NCBI GenBank assembly: GCA_030704615.1
Contig: CM060731.1
Location: forward strand, 29,884,001 to 29,948,000
Direction: 5' to 3'
From: Takakia lepidozioides
Lineage: Eukaryota > Streptophyta > Takakiopsida > Takakiales > Takakiaceae
Length of the DNA: 64,000 nt
The notes beneath the pieces are model-generated. The model was not told the origin of the DNA. It saw only the letters and a list, made by a program, of their open reading frames with translations, and made no database searches. This document shows positions 12,420-24,300 of the stretch, in pieces (positions within the stretch are counted from its first letter, which is position 1; every line of letters begins with the position of its first letter). A program made the translations under genes and the position numbers.

Positions 12420-15400
12420 ATGCATGACACTCTGTCAATGGAGCGGTGGGATGGGCTGGCACTCAGTCAGCAGCTGAGCCAGGTCTGTATTGAGGAGCCT
12501 CCAGTGTCAGAGACAAATGAACCAGCAGCAGATGACAGGGTGAATCTGTCTGACCAGGAAAACCTGCATGACTACATTTGCAGCCAGGATTTCTTCTGGT
12601 AACTCTCTCCCTGCTTGTCTTGTCGGTAAGATTTTTTTGGGGGAGGGGGGGGCCACAACATGTTCGCTAAAAAAATTACCACTAGCTAGCAATTGTTTGA
12701 TTGCCCTATACAGTACTAGCTACTCAAGACGTCTTTAAAGTGATTGGAGGGATTAGTGCTCACATTCCTAAATTCTCGAGTTTAGCATTAGCAATAGATC
12801 TAAGAGTTGACATCAGTTGACTTAAGTCTGAGAGATTGTTGTCTTGGCCTTGTGGGTGCAGCACACCAGACTTCATCACACCAATTGAGCAACAATTCTC
12901 TGTTGATTTTGATAACAAGGTGATAAACCTTGGGCAGACCGCCTTGGTAGTATTGAATGACATCCTAGGGGAACTCCATGTGGACAGAGTCCCATCAGTC
13001 TGAGTAGTTTAAACTTCATATGATGGAGAAGTGTGGGGACCAAATGCCTTTCCTAGATCCAACGAAACTAATTGCAAGCTGAAATAGTCGCAACTATGGT
13101 GCAGGAGACTGTGGGAAGTATAAGGTTACCTGGGGTGTTGACGCCCCTGCGGAGCAAAAGACCAAGACCAGGTATGCTTATCTGAAAGACTGGGGATCCG
13201 GTGCTTGTTGAAGACTGGGTGCAACCTTTGAGTTTCATTCTAAAAGTGAATGCTTTTAGAATGCAACGTCTATGGCAAACAACGTCTTATGAGTACAGTG
13301 TCTCATAAGTTTAGGGTTTGAGTTCACTTCACCCTTTCGCTTGTACTCAACGTCACTACAATAACATGTCTCCTGTATGATTCCCTTCTGAAACATCCTT
13401 CATATCATTGTTCAGCAAAACAGACAAGTTGTTAATGAGACCCTTGATATGGGCTGCTTAAGTGATAAATGACATCAGGGCTTCTGTGCCCCATTTTGAG
13501 GCAAGTTAGCATAATAGCTGGGTTGTTGTATTGCGGAGACCATTTTGCCATCTATTATACCAGAAGCTACATTTATATTACTTGGAGATGTGAGTGTGTC
13601 GAGAGTTGGTGCTACACCTGTGTACAATTTAGTTGGAGTGTGGTCTTCCTAGTATTACAAAAGTTTCTTTGAGGCTCTTCTGCATGTTTCTCCCTCCTCT
13701 TCTTCTCCTCTCACCTCTCCCGCTTAACATCTGGCCTCATGTTTGCAGACACCGAGCCCACACGAGTTGCATCAGCCTGGCTGGAGGACAACCAGCCACA
13801 CCAGCAGCTGAAGGTCCCCCAACTTTCAGAGCTACCCGATGAAGCAAGTTCAGGTTTTCCACTTACTGGGAAAAAATCACAGAAGCAGGGAAGCTCAGTC
13901 TACGACCCACCCAATTCGCGTGCATTGCTGACATCGCTACGGCGGCGTGTGCAATCTCCAGTGTGCATACGAAATCCGTTTCTGGGAGGAGAGCTGGAGA
14001 AGCCAGATAACTCAAGAAAATCAAGGTCACAAGGTATTCCCTACATAAGCACAACGTATAGCATTTTCAACGTAACTCTTGCTGGAACACCTACTGCATG
14101 CGATGTTGGGGGTTGGTATTCCCTGTCCTAGCACCACTGAAGCTTCTCGAATTGAGATTTGCCAAAGAGTGTGTCTGTCTAACTTTTCATCATCATGACA
14201 AATTTGGAAGTACAATCTGCTATCCATGCAGCAATTGAAGTTAACTGTGCTTCACCTGTGGTTTGCAGGTCTCCCGGTGCCAATTTTTGGGCAAAACAGC
14301 ATGTCTCGGTATCGTGATGAGTTTCATGAGATTCAGGTCCCATACTTGTGAGCTCCTTCGTGATTGTTTGCTTTTCTCGCTTCTGCCCTCCCCACTAGAA
14401 GGTCCATGGAAGAGGCTGCTGTATTTTAAGGGATTTCGTATCCCCATGTGGACCCAAAGTGCTCAGTGGCTTACCTGTATTCACTCCACCGTCCGTTTGG
14501 GTTTGGTTTGTTGTTTAACAGATGTCATACATCTCTGTCTATCCGTCTATCCTTTGTTCTCTCCCTCATCTGGATGTTATGTTTGAAAGCATGATGCCAG
14601 CCCTTGGTTAACACTCACTTCCATTTAACCAGATCGTCGTCATTAGTTGGAAGTACTTTGTCGATTTTAGGTTACCCCGGTGGGTTGGAACCCGCCATGT
14701 CTCCAGGAGGGTTAGCATACCTGGGGCCCTATGCTCTCACAAGGGTAGTTGACAGCCGACGTTCATAGGAAACATCAATGAGGACATTTGCTTCCTACCT
14801 AGCCACTAATAAATGAAGGGATATGAGACATTGCAGAAAGCAAACCTCCAGGTTTGACTAGTGGGAAAATGCAGGAGATTGGGCGTGGCAATTTCAGCCG
14901 CGTGTTCAAAGTCCTGAACCGAATTGATGGCTGCCTTTATGCAGTTAAACGCTCGCAACACCAACTGCGTCAAGACAGCGAGAGGTACTGTCTGATTTGC
15001 AAAGCCACTTTCCAGACTGCTTCAATTTCAGTTACAATTGGGGCATTCCTGTTCTCTGATTATAGTTTATATTAGATATAAATTATACATTATATTATTA
15101 TTATTTTCCTCCCCTGGTCCTCTTTTCTCAAGTGCACTATTGCCTAAGAGGCTATGGGTAAGCAGCACAAAGGTGAAATGGGCGTAATTATTGAAGTTCT
15201 ATGGTTCTGGTAAATGCAGGAAGCAAGCTCTCATCGAGGTGCAGGCATTGGCATCTATAGGTGAGTCCAATCTGCAATGTCATCTCACATTTTAACAAAC
15301 ATTGACAAGTTGCAGAGTTGTCCTCTCTCCACACTGTCTTTATTTTAAAGTTTTTCTGGGCTATTATGGCTTATACTTCTGGCTCAGTCGAGCTGCTTGT

Positions 15401-17359
15401 TTGATCACATCAACAAGCTTGTGTTTTATGTCTAACCAATATTTCTTCTTCGAATAATGATGTAGGTGGTTGGAAGCAGTGTAATCTGTATATTGCCCTG
15501 TCTCAAAGTACCAAATTTTCCATCAATGTTGTGATATTGTCTCATGTTGAGCAGCCTGCTTATTGTTCTGTATTTAGGGCCATGTGGGTTAAACATCATA
15601 ACCCAGTGCCTTCCAACTACGCATGGTCAACAGCTACTCAAATTGCCCACAGCTTGTAATGGTAGGTCTTCCTGCCACAGCAGGTTGTGCAGCCTTACAG
15701 TTGTCCTCTCCCAGAGCAAAAGGTTTGACATGCAATATGAATACTCTGCACCTTATTGGTCGCAGTAAAATGGAATGGTTGAATGATCAGGTCTCTCAAG
15801 ACAGCCTGGTAACCCTAAGCATGAACAACAATCTCAGCAGACCAGGATCTGCGCAAAGTTCTTTTCTTTGCAGGTTCCCAAGTATTCACAACTTCAATAT
15901 TCCTGAGAGGTGCACTTATGGAGACAGTTTCATTAGTTGGTTGTAGTTGGTTGGAGCAGATCTACATTCTACCATTGGGATGTGCCTGGCTGTGCGGTGG
16001 TAGTTCATGATTGGATTGACCTTTACAGACTTCTGTCTGGGCACATGGTGGCTGGTGGTGCAGGGGCACATGAAAATGTGGTGAGGTATCACACAGCCTG
16101 GTTTGAGAGTGACTACCTTTACATCCAAATGGAGCTCTGTGATGGCAATCTCACTCAGCTGCGTGCTTCTAACCCAGTTACAGCCCTTGAACGCACATTG
16201 CTGGAGATTATGCGACAGGTACAGCTTCTTCACAGCTGCCTGACAGTGTTTGGAAGCATAAGAGCTCTGCTTAACTGGGCCCACAATAGCTGATCTTTCC
16301 ATTCTGCTGAGTGAAAGTGCACAGACCACCAATCTGCTGAGATTGAAACACAGGTTAGAGAGGGCCAAGCCTTGTGGATCAGTCATTTTTGGACACCATC
16401 TGCGAACTAGCCGGATTCAGAACATCTGCTCAAGCTAATTGTCAGCTGGATCACATGCACACAAATCCACTCGAAAGTTAATCCTCAATTGTAGATAGAA
16501 TCAGACTGATTATTAACTGTCATTACAGGCTACACCGATAACTACCCGACAGTCTTTGGGAGCTTTTCTCTGTAAGATTAGCACTTTGAAGGATTGGTTG
16601 TTTCAATTTAAAGATGTCAATTGGTTTGGATGACAAAGAGTGAGCCCTTCACTTGAGGTGTTTAACTTGGATTTAAATATTGCCAGATCTTGCAGGCTCT
16701 TACTCTCATCCATTCAAAGGGCCTAGTGCACCTGGACCTTAAGCCAGACAACATGTATGTTCTGAATGGTGTATACAAGTTGGGTGACTTTGGCCGTGCC
16801 ACGCACGTTGATGGGAGTTTGGGCATTGAGGAGGGTGATGGGCGCTATATGCCCTTGGAGATTTTGAATGACGACCACAGCCAGCTTCAAAAGGTGGACA
16901 TGTTTGCACTGGGGGCTTCCATGTATGAACTGGCGAGGGGCTCGCCTCTGCCATCTTCGGGGCCCAACTTCCAAGCATTGCGACAGGGAAAATTGACACT
17001 CCTCCCTGGTTTCTCTTTGTCGTTTCAGAGTCTTCTCAGGGTGAGTTGAAGTCGTTGACTCATTCAACTCATGGTTGCATGATAGTGGTCTTTATGGCCT
17101 TTGGTGAAAGAAATATGAGTGTTGTGAATGTTCATTATGAGTAGCTTGCTTTGAAGGAAGCTGCAAACTACTTGGTTTGGACTTGTTTCATGCACGGTAC
17201 AGCGTAGGGATATTTTCATCAGATGCTGACAACTTGTGTGTGTTGCTGCTGCAGGGGCTGATGCACCCCATGTCCAAAATGAGGCCCACAGCCAATGAAT
17301 TGCTCAGGCATTCCATCTTTCACCGTGATTCCCTTGCTTCTGATGCGGCCAAACTGTAA
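12420..17359 (+). CDS. WEE1: WEE1-type mitosis-inhibitor protein kinase
   Basis: WEE1 phosphorylates the inhibitory Tyr of CDKs and, in plants, acts mainly in the DNA-replication checkpoint in the nucleus. Ten coding exons join in one frame (1,422 bases, 473 codons): 12420-12598, 12862-12919, 13105-13171, 13749-14033, 14269-14336, 14875-14984, 15220-15260, 16064-16218, 16687-17040, 17255-17359. The N-terminal region has the plant WEE1 signature SQDFFCTPDFITP (made by splicing exons 1 and 2), then TPLRSKRPRP. The kinase domain shows glycine loop IGRGNFSRVF, AVKRS lysine, EVQALASIGAHENVVRYH, MELCDGNL, catalytic HLDLKPDN, DFG in KLGDFGRAT, and the WEE1-specific EEGDGRYMPLEILN. The C-terminal motif MRPTANELL precedes the end. 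The start is the first ATG in its exon; upstream coding sequence cannot be excluded. The gene appears intact, close to the 500 residues of Arabidopsis WEE1. Confidence 0.93.
14640..14770 (-). repeat. Possible tRNA-like SINE head in WEE1 intron
   Basis: On the minus strand GAGAGCATAGGGCCCCAGG is followed about 40 bases later by GCGGGTTCCAACCCACC, which fits an A-box-like then B-box order. It lies in the intron between the exons ending 14,336 and starting 14,875. No second copy of the body is seen here, so this is tentative. Confidence 0.25.
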
Positions 17360-18597
17360 GATATATTGAATTAAGTTTCTCAGTTGAATTGGATTGTATA
17401 CAATATGATAAGATTGACAGGCACCATGTGGTATTAATTCTGCACAGTGAGTTGGCCTGCTTAGTGATTCATGTACATTGTTTGCCTTGCGGGTTGAACA
17501 TTGGAGTATGGCCCCTTCTATCTCAGGTGTGGTTCAGTGCTGTGTGTACAATGTGGGTTTCTTTGAAGTTCAAGTGTGTGCAGGCCCCTTAGTGATTTTG
17601 AAGCTCTACTATGGATTTCTGAGCTGACTTCTGCCCTTTCTGAATAGCTTGGGACCAATTGAAGAGAAATTTAAGAACCAACTATGAATAGTGCAAAACT
17701 ATACATTCAGCACAAGAGCCCCAAATTCTGAGGGAATGTTTTAGTCCGTGTCGTATTCCCCTTCCCCCTGGACTCTTTGGGTTCCAGCGCCCACTAAAAC
17801 TTTCACAGACTGCTGTCTGGAAGTCTGAATCACTGGTCAACATGATGAACACTAAGATCTGGTCTACAACCCAACACAGTTCAGATTACGTTACGAATGC
17901 CCAATCTCCAGAGGGCATGAGATTCATCGTTGTGGAGAGCAAGAGGTGGTGCCAACACTAGTATCGTTCAGACTGCAAGGGGAATGCTTACGAGAAACAT
18001 ATCCTCCAGAAATGGCTATCAAATGTCCGAATGTTACACTGGCCCCATGTTAAGAAAAAGTAAGGAGCCCTTGGAGAACTCTTTCAGGATCATATCCCTG
18101 CAGGACCAGTGGTTGCGGTGAGAAACAATCTCGAGCACTGCGGACCCACTGCTTCACAATCTTGCAAATCAGCCAAACAGATTGATAGACGGAATCCAAT
18201 CTGCCGCGAAATTTGCTCCAGCGAACTTCGACAATAAAGTAGGTCATTGAAGAGAACACAGCTTACATTGTGACTCCGAGAACGAAATGTTCTGCTGATT
18301 GCTTAGAGAGTTCTTCATCTGGAGAGAGGGTTCGTTGTTTGTTGTACTAAGGAGAATCTTTGCAACTCAAGATTGAGGATGGGGGGACAAACAAGCCTCA
18401 AACGGCAATTGGCTCTCTAGCTTTGCTTTGGCAGAACATAAGAGGAAGGTAAGACTAGGGAGCATGACTCAGCACAACACACCAATCAGCGCCTTGACAC
18501 GGTGTAACGTACTTTGACCACATTTTCTCCATTGACTTGCATGTCTCCGCAGTCTCTCTCTACAAGAGTATGGACGTTGGAGATGCCTGAAATGGAA
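17360..18597. other. Intergenic, WEE1 3' side
   Basis: Holds the WEE1 3'-untranslated region at its left end. No coding motif was recognised. It ends just before a (TA)n run. Confidence 0.4.
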
Positions 18598-18614
18598 CTT
18601 TATTTTTTTATTTG

Positions 18615-18638
18615 TGTATATATATATATATATATTAA
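18615..18638. repeat. (TA)n microsatellite
   Basis: An uninterrupted TA run of about 20 bases in the upstream region of the F-box gene. Confidence 0.9.
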
Positions 18639-18822
18639 TAACTTACTTTATAACATACGGAGAAAGGGGAGTCAAGAAAATGAGAACAAGTAAATTGCAC
18701 CATCCAATCGAGAAAATCTGGGCCGTTGAGGTAGGAAAGAAATCCATCTGTGTTTAACGCCGGGTAAGCAGGGCGCGAACGCACTGCACGAGGCTGCATA
18801 CACATACTCACATACTTGCACG

Positions 18823-18830
18823 TATATAAG
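18823..18830 (+). promoter_or_regulatory. TATA box of the F-box gene
   Basis: TATATAAG lies 168 bases before the first in-frame ATG (18,998). A CT-rich stretch (CACCCTCTCTCTTACTCTCTT) sits about 20-30 bases downstream, as expected for a plant transcription start. No other TATA-like element fits better. Confidence 0.65.
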
Positions 18831-18997
18831 CGGGGGTGAGCACCCTCTCTCTTACTCTCTTCCTTCTGCCCGTCTTCCGTGTGCTCTCGATAGTTGAGCG
18901 TTTGGCTGGCTGATTCTCGGAGGTTCACTTGAGGACGAGTCTTTCTTTTCCTTTCTTTTTCTCCCAAGCTCAGGATCGTGCAAGAACACAATCGGTG

Positions 18998-20143
18998 ATG
19001 AGGTGTTGTCACCACAACCACGTCGGCAATATGGAGGAGGAGATTTGGAGCAGGCTCCCTTTGGAGTTAATGGAGGTGGTGTTAGGCTGTGTGCCATATC
19101 GAAGTCTTGTCCGCTTCAAGTCAGTTTGTAAGTTGTGGAATGCCCTCCCATCTACTGCTAGTTTCCAGCAACTTTGTCAGCAGCTCCCTCTTCACGAAGA
19201 GTCCTACGTCTTATCGTTCGACAGACAGCTAGGTTGCATGTTGTATGCCCTCACAACTGGACGGTGGCACAAGATCGGCCTCAAATTCCCCGAGGGTAAT
19301 TCACTATACACACCTCGTGCTGCACATGGGGGCCTATTTTGCATAACGGAGGAGGGCGTTGATGAGGGCAATGACTACTTATCATGGATTGTATACAATC
19401 CTCTCTTGAACAGGTCGAGACAATTGCCTGCCCCGCCTCACAATCCAACGCATTTGGACGTGCAAAGTGTAAATCTGATTGTGAATAGACGCACCAACAG
19501 CTACAAGGTCATTCTGATTTCAAACGACTACACCAAACATTGGAGAACACACATATACGACTCAATTTGCGAGTATTGGACCGAGACTGGAACTATGCCC
19601 AAAGGAGGTGATTGGTCCTTTACAACACAAAGTGTGATATGTGGCCCTACTCTCTTTGCTTTAATTCACATACGGGAGCTGGGTGACCACATTTTGATGG
19701 CTTGTGACGTTGGCAGCGGTGCGTGGACTACAGTTTCTACACGGATGCCTAATTGTCGTGGAGGTGGTTACGATGTAGCTGGTCCATTCCTTGTAGAGAG
19801 TGGAGGGAACTTATTGCTAGTTGGTCATGAAGGCTTCTCTACCTCGCCCATCTCACCCATCACCAATGTGTGGGAGTTGATAGGTTCTACAACGACTCCA
19901 GAGTGGCTGAAGATTGCAAATACTAGTTTGGACGCCTTCTGTTTGAAAGTGGTGAGCCAGGACAATCTCTTATTCTTTTGGAGCAGGGAAAGTTTTTCTG
20001 CAAAACCCGAAGTAGTTGGGATATATGACATGAAGCAAGACACATGGACATCCCCTCAGCATTTCTTTCCGCCTCAGTTACCAGTTACTAGGCTAGATAT
20101 CTGTATGGTCAGCGGGGGTCTTAGTGTAGGTGCAAAAGTCTAG
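18998..20143 (+). CDS. F-box protein, intronless
   Basis: Single-exon protein that should act as a substrate-recruiting subunit of an SCF ubiquitin ligase. The F-box is near the start: IWSRLPLELMEVVLGCVPYRSLVRFK, then SVCKLWNALPS, the classical LPxEL...VL...SLxRFKxVCKxW pattern. The rest resembles the F-box-associated/kelch-type region: LSFDRQ, GRWHKIGL, AAHGGLFCI, VYNPLLNRSRQLPAPP, NRRTNSYKVILI, TIYD-like HIYDSICEYWTETG, VWEL and GIYDMKQDTW. The first in-frame ATG is 18,998; the ATG at 19,031 (MEEEIWSRL) is equally plausible, giving 381 or 370 codons. A TATA box and CT-rich leader precede it. The substrate cannot be inferred from sequence. Confidence 0.9.
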   Translation: MRCCHHNHVGNMEEEIWSRLPLELMEVVLGCVPYRSLVRFKSVCKLWNALPSTASFQQLCQQLPLHEESYVLSFDRQLGCMLYALTTGRWHKIGLKFPEGNSLYTPRAAHGGLFCITEEGVDEGNDYLSWIVYNPLLNRSRQLPAPPHNPTHLDVQSVNLIVNRRTNSYKVILISNDYTKHWRTHIYDSICEYWTETGTMPKGGDWSFTTQSVICGPTLFALIHIRELGDHILMACDVGSGAWTTVSTRMPNCRGGGYDVAGPFLVESGGNLLLVGHEGFSTSPISPITNVWELIGSTTTPEWLKIANTSLDAFCLKVVSQDNLLFFWSRESFSAKPEVVGIYDMKQDTWTSPQHFFPPQLPVTRLDICMVSGGLSVGAKV

Positions 20144-21378
20144 ACAAGTTTTTCTTTTATTGTCTCGTAGAACACGTTCCAGTCCATCATGACAGTCATT
20201 CTAAATTCCATCAGTTTGTAATAACTTTCCTTGAGACTTGTAAGACTTCTTCTTCCCCTTCCCTGCTTGGTGGGCTCCCATGGGCCTTGTGCTTGGCGCC
20301 TCATGGTGTGGTTACTTTAATTGAAAGTGATTCGTTTTTCCCGCACAGTCTCACCTCTTGTGGCTTTTAGTCGATGATCCATGCACAGCCGTGTGATTTT
20401 TGTGAGAACTGTGTGTATTCAGCTGCCAAGGCATGCCAAAGTGACACTGCAGATCCTGAAAGTTTAGAGTTTATGATGAACAAGTTGAAGCATGAAAAAT
20501 CAAAAGTAGTATGAGCCAGAAAACCCAAAACAAGTTGGCATACACGTAAGCGAACTGCAGTATGACATTCCTTCTGCTCAACCGTAGTGTTCAAAAATCC
20601 CATTCTCTCCTCCCGAGGAGAGGGGGAGAGAAAGAGAGAGCGCTAAACGGATGAGAGAAATCATCCATACGGAAGATCATTAGTCCGCATTACGAACGTG
20701 GATGGAAGCCGACTCGTCGATGAAAGCACGGGGTCGATCATTCATCCGTCAAGTGATGTCGGATTGCATGAGAGACATGCAAGTGATGTCTCCGCAAAGT
20801 CTCTGTCTACGAGAGAGCCAATTAGTAAGAATCCTATGGAGGTTGTGGGTCCGACCAGGCTCTTGTTAGAATCGCTTTGTATATTGATGCCAAAGGTCTT
20901 GGTAGTTGAGGTCGGACTACATGTTTGTCTGTGATTATGACAAACAATCGTGCTCCATTCTTCAAGACGCTTGCCATAGGATAGCTTCATCAGGATCTGA
21001 ACGGTAGGTTGCCGTTATTGGTGGTGCTCTTGCCGTGCGACAAAGGTGTTCGGTCCAAAAAATATTCCAAATCTAATGAGGGTTTTGGGGCTTGGTGCAC
21101 TTCGTTGCCATGGAAAGCTGCCCAGGAGTTCCACCTGTGCTAGGATGTGAGACACAGCAGTGCCAGAAGATGGACTCCGGGGTGGTGTTATCGTGTGAAT
21201 GGACCATAGCCTGTCTGCCTGCCTGCGACAGTCAATTCGAGCTCAGCTTTGCTTCACTCTTAAGAGATTAAGAAGGCAAAATATCAAGGCATTGGTTTTG
21301 AGGGGTTCAATTCCTTTGTGTACATTGGCGAGGAGTGTAAAGCTTTCATTTTTGCTAAAGGTTACTTCCATTGTCAGT
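20144..21378. other. Intergenic between F-box gene and ENDOV
   Basis: Contains the 3' end of the F-box transcript and the upstream region of ENDOV. A GA-rich run lies at 20,612-20,640. A frame at 20,698-20,934 is open but shows no recognised motif or splice context. Confidence 0.4.
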
Positions 21379-24300
21379 ATGTCAGTATCTGAATTGACCG
21401 TCGAGCATTCTGTTACAAGGGAGGAAGGTTCTGAGATTGAGGCAGCTGTGATTCATGCCAAGGATCGAAGCTCAAATCAAAGAGAGCAATGGATCAAGTA
21501 AGTGCCGCTCCCTTACAACTGCACTTTCTGTTGTGTCTCTCCTCCAAGCTTTCTGAAGACGTACTCATGGGCCAGCCTGTGATGGTGGGTTTTGACAAAT
21601 TCTTGAGGGCACAGTTTTGGCTTAATCCCCAATATACTTACGAGTGTCACGTAAGGACTACCTTTTGTACCATATGTCCTCAATGCCACTTCGACTTTCA
21701 TGAACTTCCAAATTTAATGGCATGTGTTTGGCTTCTTTTCAGGTTTGCTTGTTGGTATTTTGTCCAAAAGGTTCCTGACTGTGGATGCACTGCCAATCAC
21801 AGTGTCCAGAAAAATAGGGTATTGAGGGATTACAATGTAATTCAAAGCAAGGGAGAACTGAAGAACTGAAGAAATGAACTTCATAATGCCCACCAGAAGC
21901 CCCAAGAGAGGAGACGCATACCCAGCACGTTAGTCTTGGACAGTTCACATTCATGCTCCCACAAGCATGAGGTCAAGACGTGTTTTGTATTTCGCCCTTT
22001 ATGAAGTTCCCAGTAGATTGAGCTTGTAACTTCAGTACAAGAAACAACTATTTTCTATACCACAACATGAGAATGAAGCAGATGTTGAAAACTTCCACTT
22101 TACACAGGACTTTGCTGGATGCTCTTTCCTTCAACATCAAGGTAATTTCAGTCCATCCATTGCAGGGAACAGGATCTATTGAAGAGAAGTTTGGTGCTAC
22201 ACGATGACTTCTCTTGGAGACTCGTCCCAACTCCTCTAGACAACCAGGGGTTGTCTGCTACCAGTTCCAGTGGAATTGTGGACCTGCACAGGCTGCGATA
22301 CATAGGAGGCGTGGATCTGAGTTTTTCAAAGCAGGATACTTTGCTTGCATGTGGAGCTCTTGTGGTCATGGAGCTGGACACCATGCAAGTTGTCTACGAA
22401 GACTTCGCCATTGTGCATCTTACCATGCCATATATCACTGGCTTTCTAGCCTTCCGGGAGGTTCTCTCTCTCTGCTGCCTGAGATTCCCGATCTTTGACT
22501 GAGGGCCTTCCTCTTTGAGGATCAGCAGTGGCAGCGTACCTGCATGAGTCATTTCATCTTTGGGCCACAATTTAATGTGGTTTTCTTGCTGTTCTACCTT
22601 GTCCATAGGGCCCCTGTGGATGCTTTCTTTCTTTCTTTGTCCCATAAGCTCTTGAGCTTCCCACGGACGTGATAAAGTTCGATTTCTTTCTCCCTCTCCT
22701 GCCCTGTGTATTATGAGATTACAGGCAGAGACTACCATCTTTCGAGAGGCTGCTGATCCTTGTCCAAGGCAGTCAGTTAAGGAGATCAACTGTTCATGAG
22801 GCAGTCCATCTCCGGGCAGTCCCATAGGCCTAGGAATTTTGTAGCCGTTTCTTTGTATAGTAACCACTGTTGTCCCCATAAGCTCTTTGTGCTTCCTGTG
22901 CAAATTTACTTTTCTTCTTCATCATCTCTCTCTTCCTTATATTCTTGGTGAGGAAAGGGGAAACAGCCCAGATCAAACTTTATGATGAAACAGGTTCATT
23001 ATAATTCTTTTCTCTTGTAGTTCTACTTTGTCCTGTACCCTCTTGGTTCACCATGGTCTTTCTTTTCTATTTTCTTTTTCTTCTCTCTCTCACAGTTGCA
23101 GGCCAGGTCCTTTTGGGGCCTAGTTATTGGGCAACCACACACAGCAGATTGATGCTTGTGTGGAGGGATTTCTAGAGGATATCTGGAAAACCCGGATCAA
23201 TTGTTTGTTCCAAGGTATGTCATCCTACCGGCGTCAGCCCCTGACAAAGGTAGGTTCTGTCGCTTCGTGTTCCACTCAAACTGGGCGCGGGGTCAATGGC
23301 CACAAGGCTAAACAACCTCTTATGAGTACATTCTCTCTCACAGTTGAAGGAAAGCTCAATCTGCCAAATGGCCATTGTTGGCAGCAACCATGACAATTCA
23401 TTTTTCTGTCACCCAGAAGCAGTTATATCCATGGAGGTCACAGGTAGCAAGATTAAAAGATTTGTCATGTCGAAGCATTCCACTTCTATACATCCTCTCC
23501 ACCGCTTTGCCTTTACGGGTGTTGTGGAGAAGTGGGTATAGATGTTCATTCTGAGATATGAACTACTACCAGGTGAACAGATACATATGTTATGAACGTG
23601 CCAGCATGAACTGATCAACTCCAACTTGCCTGTATGGTCTTTTGGAAGCAGACTCCAGTCCTATTAGGGCTTGTGAAGAAGATGGCCCTTCTTGAACCGA
23701 CCTTATATCCTCAGGTGTTTCTTCATCTATGTTTACACTCTTAGAATCATTCTGCAGAAAGGGTGCTTGGACCACTGTACAATGGGAGTTGGTTGCCAAA
23801 TCTTAAGTGTATTTATGGGTCTCTTTCTCTCCCTCTCTCTCAAGGTTATCCTCAGTGCTGCACCGGTGCATGAAATTTCTCATCCTTAAGTTAAAGCACC
23901 TTGATTGCAACATTTTGGGTTGGGGGCTGGATTGCAGTTGCTGATGGTGGATGGAAACGGGATTCTTCACCCTAGAGGTATATTTCCCAAAAGTTATTGT
24001 AACTCTCTTCCCAAAGGGATGAAGCAGTTCATGTTCTCCAGCAGCAGCTGTTGGGTATTCCTATCAAGCAAAGTCTTATTACAATGGTTTTGCTTACAGA
24101 GCTTAGGGACCTGCTGTCAGATTTGTGGAAAACAAAAATATTGTGGATCAAGGGTTTCATGAAAGACCATACACCATGCATTGTTAGTTATTGAACCAGC
24201 AGCGATATGGTTGGGCCCACCTTGGCTAGATGTTTGTTTCCGTGTGCCTTCGGTTGCATGTGGCTGTCATTTTGTAGATGTTGATCTGACCAATTTTTTT

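Noticed and set aside
20698-20934. 78-codon plus-strand frame between F-box gene and ENDOV
   Set aside because: No recognisable motif, splice context or promoter; likely chance.
22394-22903. 169-codon minus-strand frame
   Set aside because: It overlaps ENDOV exon 2 and its intron on the opposite strand, with no domain.
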